DNA of 64,000 bases from positions 932,349-996,348 of the forward strand of contig OY101131.1 in assembly GCA_956465555.1 (NCBI GenBank), read 5' to 3'. Both the position numbers and the translations under genes were made by a program. Origin of the DNA: Nitzschia sp. pyKryTriq1 (lineage: Eukaryota > Bacillariophyta > Bacillariophyceae > Bacillariales > Bacillariaceae). The notes beneath the pieces were generated by a model that searched no databases, was not told the origin of the DNA, and saw only the letters and a list, made by a program, of their open reading frames with translations. Of this stretch, positions 22,909-35,900 are shown one piece after another (positions within the stretch are counted from its first letter, which is position 1; each line of letters starts with the position of its first letter).

Positions 22909-25900
22909 AGCAAAAAGAACGACGATCCGTCATCAGCATCAGCATCAGCATCAGCATCATCAGAAGACGGCTGTCTACAGTCGTCATCAAAGAAGAATGC
23001 TCATCAACGACTACTACAAACTCACTTTGAAATGGCAGCTGCTGCAAACACTGCCGCCGACGCCAGAGTCAACAACAACAATAATAATAATGATACAAAC
23101 ACTGCGGCGGCAGCAGACTCATCATCATCATCATCATCATCATCACCACCATTATTATCACCATCATCATTATTGGGATGGGGAATCATTCCCGTTCAAA
23201 CGTCCACCCAAGGTCTGTTACAACGATTGAATATTATTCCACAAACTCCTGAAATTATATTCTTGAAACGTCAGCCAAAAAAAAAGGAGGAGGAGGAGGC
23301 TGAGGAAGACGACGACCCTACTACAAAAGTGGAGAAGAAGGAGAAGGAGAAGGACGAAACAAACAACGAAGGAGAAGAAGAAGACGACGACGACAACGAC
23401 GACAAGGAGGAAGAGGATGCTACTGCTGCATCCTATAGCTTGTGGACGATTCGATATCAAGGAGCGATGGGTAATGATGATGATGAAGATGAAGATGATG
23501 ATGGTTCATCGTCGTCGTCGTCGTTGTCATCGTCGTCGTCGTCGTTGGCCAATGGACTACGACATTACTGGTCTCGACTGCTTCATTCCCATGTTCATTA
23601 TCGAACGAGAAAGATCATGGGGAAAAGGGGGAGGACAACCAAGACGAGAGAAGAGGCAGCAGATGCAGATGCAGATGCAGAGGATCATTATCATCATCAT
23701 CATCAGCAGCAGCAGCAGGAAGACAAATCATCCGCTGAAATTTTTTATTTGGAGGCTCTGACAGTGTCGGTTTCGTCCATGGAAGAATTGAACAACTGGT
23801 TGATAGTACAACCACAACAACATCATCTCTTTCCAAACAACACCAACAACAACAACAACAACAACAGTCAAAGAAGAATGGATCAAGAGGTCGATCTACC
23901 ACGGACACCACCACCATTGGATCCTTTGCTCGACCATTCCGAACAAGAATGGATTCGAAATATATGGAAACAAACAACAACAACAACAACTGCCGCAGGA
24001 GCAGGAACAGCAGCAGCGGATGCTTCCAAGTATTGGGTAGTTGCTCGATGTGAACAAGACTCGGCCCGCTCATCATCATCACCATCAACAACAATATCAT
24101 CCTCCACTTTCGATCAAGTCGCTTCGGTCTTGTCCTTGCATCATGATACGCTATTTGTCATTTTCAGTGCCGAACAGTGTCCCATATCCATTCCGTCCAA
24201 CAACAACAACAACAACAACACTACCATCATCTGGGGCAATGAAACGAATCTGGTCTCCATCTATCAAGTAGTAGAACAAAAAGAACCATCCCGCAATGCG
24301 ACTACTACTACTACTACTACTGGTCGCAACAATCACAACCACAACCACAACCACAACCACAACGACCACCAACCGATGGGCCTGAAATGGATCCATACAC
24401 TTCACGATTATAATTACGATGATGAGAATGAGAATGATGATGAGGATGAGGATGACATAGAAAAGAACAACTACCACACGAGACTACCACCGCTGCCGCC
24501 GTCGCGGCCTCTTTCGGAAATACTGGCCCGTCTCTTACGTCCCAATGTCTTGATATGGGATCGACAAGCCACGGCACCCATTGCCTTTGCTCCCTATTAT
24601 CGAGTCCATGCTATTTTGGTAGTCGATTTTCATACTCCTACTCCAGCATCCTCATCCTCATCCTCATCATCATCATCATCATCATCCCTATTTGTCCACC
24701 AGGTATTGCAAGAATTTGGTCGTCTTTGTCATGAATATCATTTCCAATCGACGATGATGATGACGACGACCCACTTGCTCAACACGCAAGATCAACATCA
24801 AGATCATCATCAAGAACAAGAACAAGAAATGGTCTGTTTGATTGTTCCATCGACCGAGACACGTGTTTTGACTACCTTTGGGATTGACATTTGGTCCGGA
24901 CTCGATGGACGAATTTCGCAGAGACGACGACAACAAAAACAACAGCAACCCAAGCCCAAATCTACTGATGGTACCACGGACACGCAAGAACATCAACAAC
25001 CCAAGGTGGATGAGAATGAAGAGGATGCCGACGACGAGGGCAGCAACAGCAGTAGGAACAACAGGACACCATCGACTGCCCTTCCGTTATTGCTCTTAAC
25101 CAATCGAACCGAAACACGAGGCATCCAACGGTATTATTTGGATCGATCTGACATGATGAGGATCATGATGACAGACGACGACCCAGGACCACAAAGAGTA
25201 ATGACTCGGTTTGTTCAAGACTTTTGGGCCCATCGTCTACAGCCTGAACTCTACAGTAGTGCTACTACAACCGGTACGACTGCATCTACTACCGCTACGG
25301 ATGCATCATCATCATCATCATCAGCATGGGAGGGCAGTCGACGACGCCCACCACGACCTTTGAAGAATGCGCATGGAGTTGCCGAATGGACGGCCTATCA
25401 TCATGCCTTTCATCTTGACGCCCAACAACAAGAATCATCATCGTCGTCATCATTATTTTATGATCCTCCGCCTCATACACTCTTGATGATTTACACTCCG
25501 ACCTGCGGACACTGCAAACGATTGAGTGTGACTTGGAATGCCTTGGGACGGTTTGTCCAACAGTATTGGCAACAGCACCAACCTGGAGATGATCATGCTC
25601 TTGATAGTACTAGTCTTCAAATTGCCCGGTTGGATGTGTCGCAAGAAGAATTTTCCGCGGTCGGCGCCTCTCTTTTGCCAAGCGTCTACTACTATCACTA
25701 CCATGTTGACGACGATTCGGATGAGGATGACGATGAGGATGTTCTCGACGACTCCACTACTTCCACTACGACAAAGACAACTACTTCTACGAACACTACA
25801 GCAAGAACAAGAAGAGCAAGCTATCCAATTCACTTTGATCGACGAGAAGTCGGTGCCTTGAGTGATCCATTGGAACTCTTGGAATGGCTCTTGGATGTCG

Positions 25901-26067
25901 GGGTCGGACTGGACGAAGAGGCACTGCTCGAGACTTTGCTGGCAGCAACATCAGGCGATGAGTCGTCTTCCTCGTCGTCGTCGACAAGTAGAGAATCATC
26001 ACCATCGTCGTCATCATCATCACCAACTTCTTCCTCTTCCAACAAGGACAAAGCAGACGAACAATAA
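22300..26067 (+). CDS. Very long protein-disulfide-isomerase-like protein with thioredoxin fold
   Basis: Probably an oxidoreductase of the secretory pathway. The 1255-residue protein ends in a thioredoxin-type domain with the redox motif CGHC at C1069-C1072 inside LLMIYTPTCGHCKRLSVTWN. The expected later features follow: IARLDVSQEEF, and a cis-proline region (SLLPSVYYY). A hydrophobic signal segment lies near residues 36-70 (MWRVTLMLMTMTTTVLLPPS). Either the first ATG (22300) or an internal ATG near residue 36 could be the real start. The remaining 1000 residues are interrupted every 20-60 residues by Ser, Asn, Asp/Glu, Gln and Thr runs. Between them lie short ordered islands that may be redox-inactive thioredoxin-like domains, e.g. 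LALQYEVLILFI and LSLHHDTLFVIFSAEQCP. No KDEL-type ending; the tail is KADEQ. PDIs are normally about 500 residues. Confidence 0.75.
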
Positions 26068-26816
26068 CAACAACAGGGCATCGACAACAAGAAGGCACAA
26101 ACTCCCGCAAAAGACGACTGATTCACTCTACTGTAAGTCGAGTGAGTGAGAGACTCATCTTCCTCTCCTCTCTACGAAGCACGACTTTCTGTTGTAGTCG
26201 ACGATCGCACTACTATCCAAAGACTTTGTAGTAGTCTACGAGTAGAGTATGAAATCGTATGGTGAATAAACAATTGATTGAAATAATTATAATAACAATA
26301 TATTCAAATATTTGGTTGTAGCAGGATGCGCAAGCGACGCTCCGAAAACTGAAGTGAATTGAACTGAACTGATACCGGTACCATTATCGGTCAAAAGAAA
26401 AGAAAGTGGTAACCAGTAGCAAGTACTCGTACGGCAGGTGCCTTGCTTGCTCATTGTACAAAATTGACATGAAATCGTATATGTAAATTGAAAATTGTGT
26501 AAGTCGAAAAACTTGAAAACCTTGGGAATGAAATGGGAACGCACGAATGTTATGTGTGTGTCATGTGTCATGTTCCAGAAATCATCCAGCAAGAAGAAGC
26601 AGGACTTATAATAATTGAGTGAGGAAAAAAGGGACGGATGAAAATGATGGCGTGGTGTGTTGAAAAATGGGTTTGGGAGTGAGTGGGAATCCATCCATCC
26701 ATCATCGATCGATCAATGGATGAATGGATTCCAAAAGCAGCCCAACAAAACCGAGTGGCGGGGACGAACATAAACACGTCGCATCCCCCCAAAAAGAAAG
26801 AACAAGTGCTCGTGTT
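26068..26816. other. Intergenic region between convergent genes
   Basis: AT-rich. One TACCGGTA palindrome at 26373-26380 and a CCATCCATCATCGATCGAT stretch near 26690. No supported gene. Confidence 0.6.
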
Positions 26817-28199
26817 TTACTTCTTCTTGGAAGAAGCGAAAAAGAGTCCTCCTTGATGTTCAATGACGCCGAGGCAACGGACTCCTTCGGCCCAATAGAG
26901 TTTGCCTCCACCAGCGGGACTCTTGCGTTCTCGTAAGACGAGAATGCGTTGCTTTATTTCGGGTGGAACGAGAGGACAATTGCCACACAAATGAAAGCTT
27001 GCAAGATTCTGGGCTGCTTGATAGATACGTTCGAGTTTGGTGGGAAAGTACAAGCTGGCCTTGGGTGCGCCATTGGTGGAGCCGGAAGGACCTTTCTTGG
27101 CAGGACTACTAGAAGTAGAAGTAGAAGTATTACTGGTACAGCTGCTGCAGTATCGACAACGGATACCGACTTGACCAACCAAGATTTGCTTGTTGCGGCC
27201 TTGAACGGAGGACGCCGCTTCTTCACGAGTCGCTTCAAAGAGTTCCATTTGTTGACGAATCAAACATTGGTATTCACTCAAAGAATCTTCATCGCAATCC
27301 ATAAAGAGCGACGCGCGTCTTGTAGTAGTGGTGGTAGTCGAGGAGGGCGCCGTACTACTAGTAGAGGAGTTGGGGGATTGCAACATCTTCGTGGACGACT
27401 TGGAGGGCAATGAGCCTTGATCAGCCGGAGAGTTGGGGGCGAGAGGAATGTTGTTGCTGTTCCGAGCTGCTAACGCCGCAGCTGCGGCGGCCATGTTCAA
27501 GTTCATATTCATGTTAGCCGCAGCCGAGAGTTGCAAGAGTCTTGGATCGAGCATGGCTGCTGCCGCCATGGCCAATCGAGCTGAAGAAGAAGAAGACCTG
27601 GAAGCGTGAACATCGGCGGCGGCAGCGGCAAACAACGAGCTGTTATTGCTGCGGCCGCTGCCGAGACCGTACTCGTACGCTCGACGCAGCGCCAGGAGCT
27701 GGTTATCGGTCGCATCCGCGACTGCCTTGGCTCTCAACAAAGACTCAAGATCGAGACGCTGTTCCTGCTGTAGTTGGTGTTGTTGCTGTAGTTGTTGAGT
27801 TCGATGAGCCCGCAGGTGGTGGGACACGATCCCCGAAATCCTGCTGCTGTTAACTCTTTGTTGTTGTGAAGGCGACTCTTGACCCACGCCAGTCAAGAGG
27901 CCGCCCGCAGCGACGTTTTTGTTGTTGTGACTGTTCGAAGTAGCAGTAGCAGCAGTGCTAGTGGAGGAAGAGATCGAGGGAGACCGAGCCATGCGACTGC
28001 CGTTGGAAGCAAGGCTGAGGCTGTGCACGTTCAAGGCTCGGAGCTGAGCGAGACCACTGGCGTTGCGAGCAGCAATGGCGTTCAAAAGAGGGCTGTTGTG
28101 GTTGCTGCTGCCAGCAAGGCCGCCAATAGTGCCGGTATGATGATTATAGTTGCGATCGCCCATTGCTGCTGCTGCCAGGCTTAACACTTGAATGCTCAT
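26817..28199 (-). CDS. Protein with a C-terminal Cys/His motif domain common in diatoms
   Basis: The protein has 460 residues with an ATG at 28199 (MSIQVLSL); the frame reaches further only to a TTG. The first 300 residues are Ala/Ser/Asn/Gln-rich without known domains. The conserved part begins near residue 325 with YQCLIRQQMELFEATREEA, then QVGIRCRYCSSC, a YFPTKLERIYQAAQNLASFH block and HLCGNCPLVP. The CxxC and HxCxxC spacing suggests zinc binding, but I know no assigned function. From memory, this RCRYC...YFP...IYQ...H..C pattern recurs in many diatom proteins, often with low-complexity N-termini. A role in nucleic-acid or chromatin binding is only a guess. Confidence 0.7.
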   Translation of the reverse strand: MSIQVLSLAAAAMGDRNYNHHTGTIGGLAGSSNHNSPLLNAIAARNASGLAQLRALNVHSLSLASNGSRMARSPSISSSTSTAATATSNSHNNKNVAAGGLLTGVGQESPSQQQRVNSSRISGIVSHHLRAHRTQQLQQQHQLQQEQRLDLESLLRAKAVADATDNQLLALRRAYEYGLGSGRSNNSSLFAAAAADVHASRSSSSSARLAMAAAAMLDPRLLQLSAAANMNMNLNMAAAAAALAARNSNNIPLAPNSPADQGSLPSKSSTKMLQSPNSSTSSTAPSSTTTTTTRRASLFMDCDEDSLSEYQCLIRQQMELFEATREEAASSVQGRNKQILVGQVGIRCRYCSSCTSNTSTSTSSSPAKKGPSGSTNGAPKASLYFPTKLERIYQAAQNLASFHLCGNCPLVPPEIKQRILVLRERKSPAGGGKLYWAEGVRCLGVIEHQGGLFFASSKKK

Positions 28200-29286
28200 T
28201 CTCGATTCCAAATGGAAACTCCAACTAACAACGCGACTACTTGTACTGACTGTACCGGTAGGGCTACTTCTTATCAGTTACTGTACCTTTGAATGCGGGG
28301 TTCCCTTCAAAACAGCAGCAAAAAACAAAAACGCTGATGATGATAGGAGCAAAAACGCAACACAAAGGAGAGGTAACACAACAAAAACCAACAACAACAA
28401 CAAAAAAATTTTGAGAGATGGTACGATTACCGGTACTAGCGCTGTGAACACCCATGGCGCGGTTGGGGAAAAGCACAAAGCACGGCGCTATCGCGGGTTA
28501 TTCGTGATATTTGTCCCAGTACAATTCACTACGGAAACACAACGTGCAGACCCGTACCTGGTACATCATTCCCTTGAGGGATACGGTACTGCCTGTACTG
28601 GTACTAATAAATGTACTCGTTCGTGCCAGAAGGTGCATGATGATCGTTGATGATCGATGCACGTGAAACGACTACTTAAAGGGAGGGTCCGGTTTCGCCT
28701 GTTACCATATGCCCCAGCTGATCCATAAAGTTCGCATTCGGAAGTTGAAGTTTCTCAGTGCTTTTAGCGTTCAGATATAAGTCGAATATTGACATCCCAT
28801 CCGGGGCGGGGCACAGGGTATTGAACCCTTAATAGAAAATCTAACACTAAATCCAATCTATTCATTGTGAGAAGGCTACTGGGATGCGAAATGGTTTTAC
28901 TTATTGCTGCAGTCGTGTGTATGGACCGACCTTCGCATCATCTTGGTTCGCGAGCGAGGTCGTCTGATGATGCACGGACAGTAGTGTCGAGCCGCCGTGT
29001 GTGTAAGTCGGCTCGCGCGCTAAATTGTATCGGCGGATGTTACTGTTTTGCTACATATCTGAATAAAATATGAAGCACCGGCCCAGCACATCAAATATCA
29101 AAACAATCATAAAAAATAATTATCCATCGCTCACATTTTGGCTTCCTCCCGAACACTCTAAGCAACACAACCAAAAGAATGTTCGTTAGATATTTCGCAA
29201 CAACACTACGGCTGTATCATCATCATCATCTCCATCTTCATCTATCGGTCGACGCAATGAATGAATGAGCGAACGAAGGAACAAAC
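28200..29286. promoter_or_regulatory. Divergent intergenic region with two TACCGGTA palindromes
   Basis: TACCGGTA at 28253-28260 (54 bp upstream of the 28199 ATG) and 28428-28435. Otherwise AT-rich with CAACAA runs; no gene or tRNA structure convinced me. GGGTATTGAACCC near 28816 is a short palindrome only. Confidence 0.5.
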
Positions 29287-31617
29287 ATGAACATGTACAT
29301 GAACAACATGATGACGAGAAGCGATGCCACCACTACTTGTAGTGGTAGGAGTACGACGACAACCAGCACGAATAACAAGAGCCCAGCACCACCACGAGGA
29401 GTCGTCGTCCTCATGACAAACTCTCGTCATCCCCGTCGTCTCGGGGCACCCTCCGCGGTCATCATGGCGCTCCTTCTGTTAGTATTGTATCGGATACGTA
29501 CTGAAGAGCATATCGTTCTATCTGAATTCCGAGGGGGGTCTCGTAATCATGGTCCTACTAATACTAATACTAATACTACTGCTACTGGCACGATGATGAT
29601 ACTGCGACAGCAGAACAACATCTACAATGTCTCTGGCGACGCCGACCCCAAAGACAACCATCATCATCATCATCCCCAGATTTATTTTGGAAGAATCAAC
29701 GCCAGCAACATTACGATATTCCCATTTGAGAACAACGCTTCTCAACCAGAAAGATGGACTTCCCAACAAGTACTGAAGAGACTTCAAGAAAAGAAGAAAC
29801 ATGACAAGGCTAGTGCCACTGGTGATAACGACGAGGCCGACGACGACCACGACGACAATGTTGACTTTTGGATGAACGACAGCATGCCAGAGCCTCAGGG
29901 CGAAGATGTCGAAATTTACAATATTGACGCATGGAGAAAACTGAGAAGTCTACTATTTGGATACAATACTAGTAGCAGCACTGCAAACTCAACAGCATCC
30001 TCCAAACAGGAAGAAGGTGTCACGACCACGACCATTTGCGCCAATGGTGGGTCGGTTACGGCAGGAGCCGGAAGTATCATGCCTCATCAACGATGGGACC
30101 ACCAGTGGGTAAAAATGCTACAAGAACACAAGACAAAAACGAATACGGCAGCCGTGAATCATAATGGAAGAAGTAGCACCAACACCAACACGAATAGCAA
30201 TCCACAACCTATCCGAAAGCAGATGGAAATCATCAATCGAGGCCATGGGCAGAGAGATTCGTTCCATACGGCACTATTGATGCCTACATTTATCCCACCC
30301 AACGTTGACATTCTCGTCTGGGAGTTTTCGGTTAATGATAGTACTCAGAATGAATGTACCAAAATCAACAATATGCTGGTGCAATATTTGAATCAATTGA
30401 AATGGCAATTCGAAACATTTTACAAGCGTCGTGATCCACCTTTGGTAATCTTGGCCCATGTTTGGAGCGTCCCCCTGAGCATCGTTGATGATGGTGCTGA
30501 CAGCAGAAAGAAAATCAGTGACCCTGTCTTTACCTGTCACGATCGTTTGGCGGCTCAGTACGATTTTGTAGTGGGTACCGTCAATTTGGCTTCGTACGTC
30601 AGCCATCGTTTCCAGGATTGGAGTGTGGAGGACTGGAAGGAGCACCTACTTGTCACGGGCGATCCTGTTCATCCATCCGAATTCGGACATCAACTTTTGG
30701 CCTATTTACTTTGGGATTTGGTCGCCAACGGAGATCAACGTACTGTGATTGCAAGAACAACGACTCAGCTCCACGACGCTCCTCCCAAACTCAATTTCTC
30801 GGCTTGCGATACTACGACCATCGATCCAGCCACTGCTCGAATCCAGAAACTACTTTCCGAGCAACCTTCGTTGGCATCATGGTCCGCGGAAACCCCCCGA
30901 AATGAACAACCAGAACATCAATCTGCAGGCGGCATGTTGTATCCATCCGTATCATTCTTTTCATCCAACAACGCGACGGACCGTATACTGCTGCGTAGTA
31001 GGAAGATCAACGAGACGGCACTCCATCAATCGTCATCAGCATCCGCCTCTAATACTAGTAGTATGATGCGTGGCAAGGCAGCCGCATCTCGAGTCGATCG
31101 TAAATATTCCTTCATGCTACCCTGTTGCGATTCGAAGGAACGACTGAGTTTTGATTTGACGGGTACGAGTACAACAACCAAACGACCAGCAACAGACGAG
31201 AATGAAAATGATGAAAAAGTTGGTGATGCTGGTCTACAATTTTCTGCCATTCAAGTCTTCTCCGGGGACGAGTATTCTACCATTCCAGATCCCTCCCATT
31301 ATCTTCAAGTCGAGCTTATTCGTTCTTCTTCCAATGCTGCAACAATCGCTACGTCAACTACGATCCTGGGAGCCAACGCTTCGTGGGTCCTGCCTCAACA
31401 CAGAATAAGCAGCAAGAACAAGAAAGTCAGGAAGAACGATTTGGATGCATGTCAAGTGGGACGAGCCATGACACGAACGTGGCTTCTGTTGCCGACAACA
31501 ACAAAAAATAGTAGTAATAGCAGCAGCAGCAGGGTATCGGTATCACGGCTTGACGTTTGTAATCGCGCGCCGTCTTGCCCTCGAAACTATACTCTTGCTC
31601 ATTTGTCTCTCTTGTGA
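29287..31617 (+). CDS. Type II membrane protein with SGNH/GDSL-hydrolase-like domain
   Basis: Likely an esterase or acyltransferase acting on glycans in the secretory pathway. The 776-residue protein has an N-terminal cytoplasmic Ser/Thr/Asn segment and a membrane anchor at about residues 54-70 (APSAVIMALLLLVLYRI). SGNH blocks appear in order: CANGGSVTAGAGS with candidate nucleophile S256, the Asn block EFSVND with N350, and the catalytic DxxH in DPVHPSEFGHQLLAY with D459/H462. The block-I Ser is preceded by GG rather than GD, a variant also seen in some SGNH subgroups. Roughly 300 further residues follow the hydrolase core without a known domain (FMLPCCDSKERLSFDL, VELIRSS). These could form a beta-rich accessory domain. 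Single exon. Confidence 0.75.
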   Translation: MNMYMNNMMTRSDATTTCSGRSTTTTSTNNKSPAPPRGVVVLMTNSRHPRRLGAPSAVIMALLLLVLYRIRTEEHIVLSEFRGGSRNHGPTNTNTNTTATGTMMILRQQNNIYNVSGDADPKDNHHHHHPQIYFGRINASNITIFPFENNASQPERWTSQQVLKRLQEKKKHDKASATGDNDEADDDHDDNVDFWMNDSMPEPQGEDVEIYNIDAWRKLRSLLFGYNTSSSTANSTASSKQEEGVTTTTICANGGSVTAGAGSIMPHQRWDHQWVKMLQEHKTKTNTAAVNHNGRSSTNTNTNSNPQPIRKQMEIINRGHGQRDSFHTALLMPTFIPPNVDILVWEFSVNDSTQNECTKINNMLVQYLNQLKWQFETFYKRRDPPLVILAHVWSVPLSIVDDGADSRKKISDPVFTCHDRLAAQYDFVVGTVNLASYVSHRFQDWSVEDWKEHLLVTGDPVHPSEFGHQLLAYLLWDLVANGDQRTVIARTTTQLHDAPPKLNFSACDTTTIDPATARIQKLLSEQPSLASWSAETPRNEQPEHQSAGGMLYPSVSFFSSNNATDRILLRSRKINETALHQSSSASASNTSSMMRGKAAASRVDRKYSFMLPCCDSKERLSFDLTGTSTTTKRPATDENENDEKVGDAGLQFSAIQVFSGDEYSTIPDPSHYLQVELIRSSSNAATIATSTTILGANASWVLPQHRISSKNKKVRKNDLDACQVGRAMTRTWLLLPTTTKNSSNSSSSRVSVSRLDVCNRAPSCPRNYTLAHLSLL

Positions 31618-32956
31618 GCGAAACGAGGACGACGAATGAAGCCTGAATCGAAAGCGTGGTTCCCCTCCTGTTTGTTGTTGAAAGGGTTCTCGATTTCTCA
31701 AGAATGAGCCACCAGAGCACTGCTTCTGGCCTGACTCCAATGCTAGGACAGAGGACAGTGTTCCGCCTTTCACCAGAGTGCTGAAGCGAATGAACTACTA
31801 AACAGAACTCAAGCATATGAATCGTTCATTACACAGTAATTATTTCGACGTTATCAATCATTTCAAGGACATCCAAGCCTTGCAGAGTCAATTAAAATTT
31901 ATAACGGAATCTATCTCTTCCTCTTTTTATTCTCTTGCTGGCGTTTGTAACACGACGGGAGGAAATTCTCTTCGATGTCCCTCAATCGTAATTTTTTCTC
32001 CAACGCCAACTTGAGCAGACACCAACCATGGCGACTACTGAATTCGCTTCTTTCTTGAGGCGGCTTCGCTCCAGTTTCATTCCTTCCGCTGCTTCCACTT
32101 GTCCTCTATGACGTCTTGCTGCCTCAGTGCCCTCTCGCCTTGTCTCTCGTACTGCCTCTCATAGTAAAGATCGTTTTGATAGCCATCAGTCATGTCATAT
32201 TCGTATCCATCCGAAGAGGAGTCGTCGAAGGAGTAGTAGTATTAGTCGTCGTCGTCGTCGTCCGAATCAGGCATGTTCGTTGCGAGTGCAACATTATTAA
32301 AACTTGTCGAGTTCGGGATCAGAAAGGACGCGACTAGAGCAAGAGCGCATCAGTGTGCAGCTCATTCCAGAGAACCATGGTGGTGGTTGCTCTTTACTAT
32401 CTATTACTATTGATTAGACTACTTGATCGATCAATGGGTATGCGAAAGCTTTTGTACAAAGTACAGCAGTAGTAGTCTACAAAATAGTAGCGGCGAAAAC
32501 CATTTGGATGTGCATCAAACATTTTTTAGCAAGCAATACAGTATGCCATACGGTATCTTTTTCATTGACACATGTACAGTACAGTACTCAGTAATGTACC
32601 GGTAGAGGATCCACGCTTGTGATTTTTTGCGGCACCGATGCATGGCGACGTACAGACAAACGACAAACTACACAAAGGTCGAATAATCCGACCTCAGAAA
32701 TAATGAACCAATACATTTCGCACGCCTGCCGCCCCCTGATCATTCCAAAATGTAAGATCACGAATATTTCAATACTCAATTTCAAACTGATGCTGGCTCG
32801 AAAACGGATCGCATCCATCATCATCATCATTGTCGGCTGAACACAAACAAACCACACTCATCATCATTCATTCATCGCTTGCTTCTTTGATAACAACACA
32901 AACCCATACCACTTTCAGTCAACAAGAGTACCAGTACCATCAGAAAGCATTACAGC
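31618..32956. other. Intergenic region
   Basis: One TACCGGTA palindrome at 32597-32604 and GTCGTC/TAGTAG runs near 32235-32265. No coding frame with domain content; nothing else seen. Confidence 0.55.
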
Positions 32957-35900
32957 ATGCCTCGATCCAATACTAAAAGCGCCGCCTCGTCGCAGCAGCA
33001 GCAGTCTTTAGAAGAAGTCATTTCCCAGTATTGGAAGGAACAATGTGACGCGCATCAACTCCTCGATGAAGACGATGAGGACGGCCTCACTACCGCGGCG
33101 CGTGCCGTTCGCATCCCAAAGGATATTCAGTTGCTTGCATTGAATCACGGCGTTTCCAGCTTGTCTGTGGAAGCTACTACTACTAGCAGTACGTCCTCTC
33201 GACCAAACAAAAGCGCCTCGAGCATTCTCACCGATTTATTGGTCGAAGAGTACATTCCTGCCTGTCTTGCCGTAGCGCATGGCGATGCGATCGATAACGA
33301 TCACGTTTCGGTTGCCAAGAGTATCTTGGAATTGATTGCGGCCGTGGCGTTGCAAATGGAGGCTACCACTGGAGCGGCCATGGTAGACCCTTTGGTAGAA
33401 CTTGCGGTGGAAGCCTCCATGGCTCTGGCCGAACCTGTCCGGGCCTTGGCGTGTTCGTTCTTGGGTGCCTTGAAGAGGACGATGACGACACGTGGAGGAG
33501 AAGATGGCTTGATTCCTCGTTTGACCGACAAGTCGATTTCCGTACGAGGAGCTGCGATTGTTGCTGCTGGACAAGTTCTCCAGAATACTAGTACCGGTAC
33601 TAGCGAACAAGACGAAGACAATCATACAGCCTTGCTCGAAGCCTTGCTTTGGAATGTTTGGCACGAACCCTCGGTTCCGAATCGAGTCGCCGCTTTGCTG
33701 GCTTTGCCTACTACTACTAATACAGTCGTTTGGGATCATGTCATTGCTCGACTTTTGGATGTCAAGGAGAAGGTTCGACTGGCCGCTGTCCAAGTTTTGC
33801 AAGGAGCTGCCGTCGATCAACTCTCTTCATCTCAAATGGCGGAAATTGTTCAGTCTGGTTTGGGAGTATCAAACGCCGGCAGTGGTATGGCCAACAGCAT
33901 GAACTCTCGGTAAGTACGACAGGAACACAGGACTTGCTTCTTGTTGTTATGGAGTTGCTATTTTCTTATATCTCTGCTTTTATTCTATCTATTCCGTCCT
34001 GCAGCTGCCAAACCACCAAGGACGCTACCATCGAATTGATTTGCACTCACTGGATGAAGTCCGCCAAGTTCAACGCTTTGAATCTCTTGAAGGCTATGGA
34101 TGTGCTTGCCAATGAAGATGAGGCCGAGCAAGTCGTACGGGTGCTCTTGGATGTCGCCGACAACGATAAGCACAACGTGTTGAGTACTTTCAGTCCACCG
34201 GAAAAGCGAGCCTTTCAAGCAAGCATCACCAACCATCTAATCACTTTGAAGGCAGGAGACGAAGTCGACGGAGACGTGGCTGCTGTTGCTGGCTTTGCTC
34301 CCGAACAGTACTTTTTGGCACGCGTCGCGGCGGCTACCAACGAAACGCACTTGGCCAAGGTCGTTCCCGACATGGGTGTCTTGGGCGACGTCTTTCAGCA
34401 ATACTCGCGCACCTTGTTGGAAACCATCGATGCGGATGAAAAAGAAAGTCACGATCGTGCCCTATTTGTATGTTTGCAATTGCTCCAACTCGCCACTTCT
34501 GCGGGTATGGAAGAAGAGGGAAGTCGTCGTCGCTTTACAACTCTCCTCCAAGCCCTCTTGACCTCGTCTCCGGCCGCTCAAATTCCAGATGAATTGATTG
34601 AAGCCGCCGTCAAGGCTTTGTTGACGTTGCATGGCGCCAATGCCAAGAGTACTCCTGGGCGCGACGCATCGGCGGCCGTGACTTTGGCGTTGACCGATAT
34701 TGTCCGCCACTTGTCGGCGCTGGGAGAACAGGATGAGGCCATCGCTCCACTGTCGACACTTCGCATCTTGTCGATCCTATCGATTGTTTTGGAGGAAGCT
34801 TCGCCTCATAGCCAAAGTATGAGGGTTTTTCTGCAAGGCGACGTGGTTGCCAAGACGGTAATGGAAGCTGTCACCATGGATTCTTCTTCTACTAGCAACG
34901 ACGGTGATGATACTGCCTTGTTGTTGCGAGAAGCCGGTGTTTCTTGCTTGGGCAAGCTTGGTCTCTTTAGTGACAAGTCCGTCCTTCTGGAAGAATACAA
35001 GCCTTTGTTGCTCAAGGTTGCTGCCGATTCCAATCAAGCCTTGACGATTCGTAGTCAAGCAATGATGGCACTTGCCGATTGGGCATTGGTGTTTGGAGAA
35101 GTCTTGCACCACGTGGACGGCGGCATTCACTTGGTCGACCATGTCTTGACTCCTCTTTTGGAATCCCCCAATGCTTCCGTCGCTGCCATTGCTGCCGAAG
35201 CGACCGCCAAGCTATTGTTTTCGAATCGTCTTTGCGACAGTGCACTGTTGGCTCATTTGCTGGTCTTGTTCTTTGATCCCAACATTTCTGCTGGTACCAA
35301 GAGCAGCAGCAACAACGAAGAAGATGCTGAAGATTGGAATCAAGTTGGGAGTATCACTCGCATGCAACAGTGGCTCAGTCTCTTCTTTCCTGCGTATTGC
35401 TTGCAGTCGACTCAAACTCGAGATGCCGTCTTGGGCTCGATTGAAAGTGCTCTGACGTTGGCATTGACCGCCAGCAGCAGCAGCACTAGCAACGAAGGCG
35501 GCAAGAAGAAGATAAAGACCAAAAAGGTTGCCTTTCCCATTGTCAAGCTGGTCGAATACGTGTGCGAAGTCGTGTCCGTTGCAAAAGAGGAAGCCGATCG
35601 GCTCTTGGCCGAACAAGAAGGCAAAGATGAAACAGAACGAGATCCTTGTTCTGCTTCGTCTTGTCATACTGCCTTGATGGTGGCTGCTCAAGTCGCTCAA
35701 GTTCTCTTGAATGTACTTGTTGCCGAAGAAGAAGTTACAGCTGACATGATGTCCTTGAATGCCACTCAACTTCGAGGTCTGTGCAAGTTGTTGGGAAGCT
35801 TGCAAGTCGCCGATGATGACTTTGCCGCGACCGATGCCAGTGCCACTACCATTTCTGTTCTGACCAAGTTGCAACAGCTCTTGGAAGAATTGGGAATGAT

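Noticed and set aside
28800-28870. GGGTTCAATACCC (minus) as a tRNA T-arm
   Set aside because: No matching acceptor, D or anticodon stems around it.
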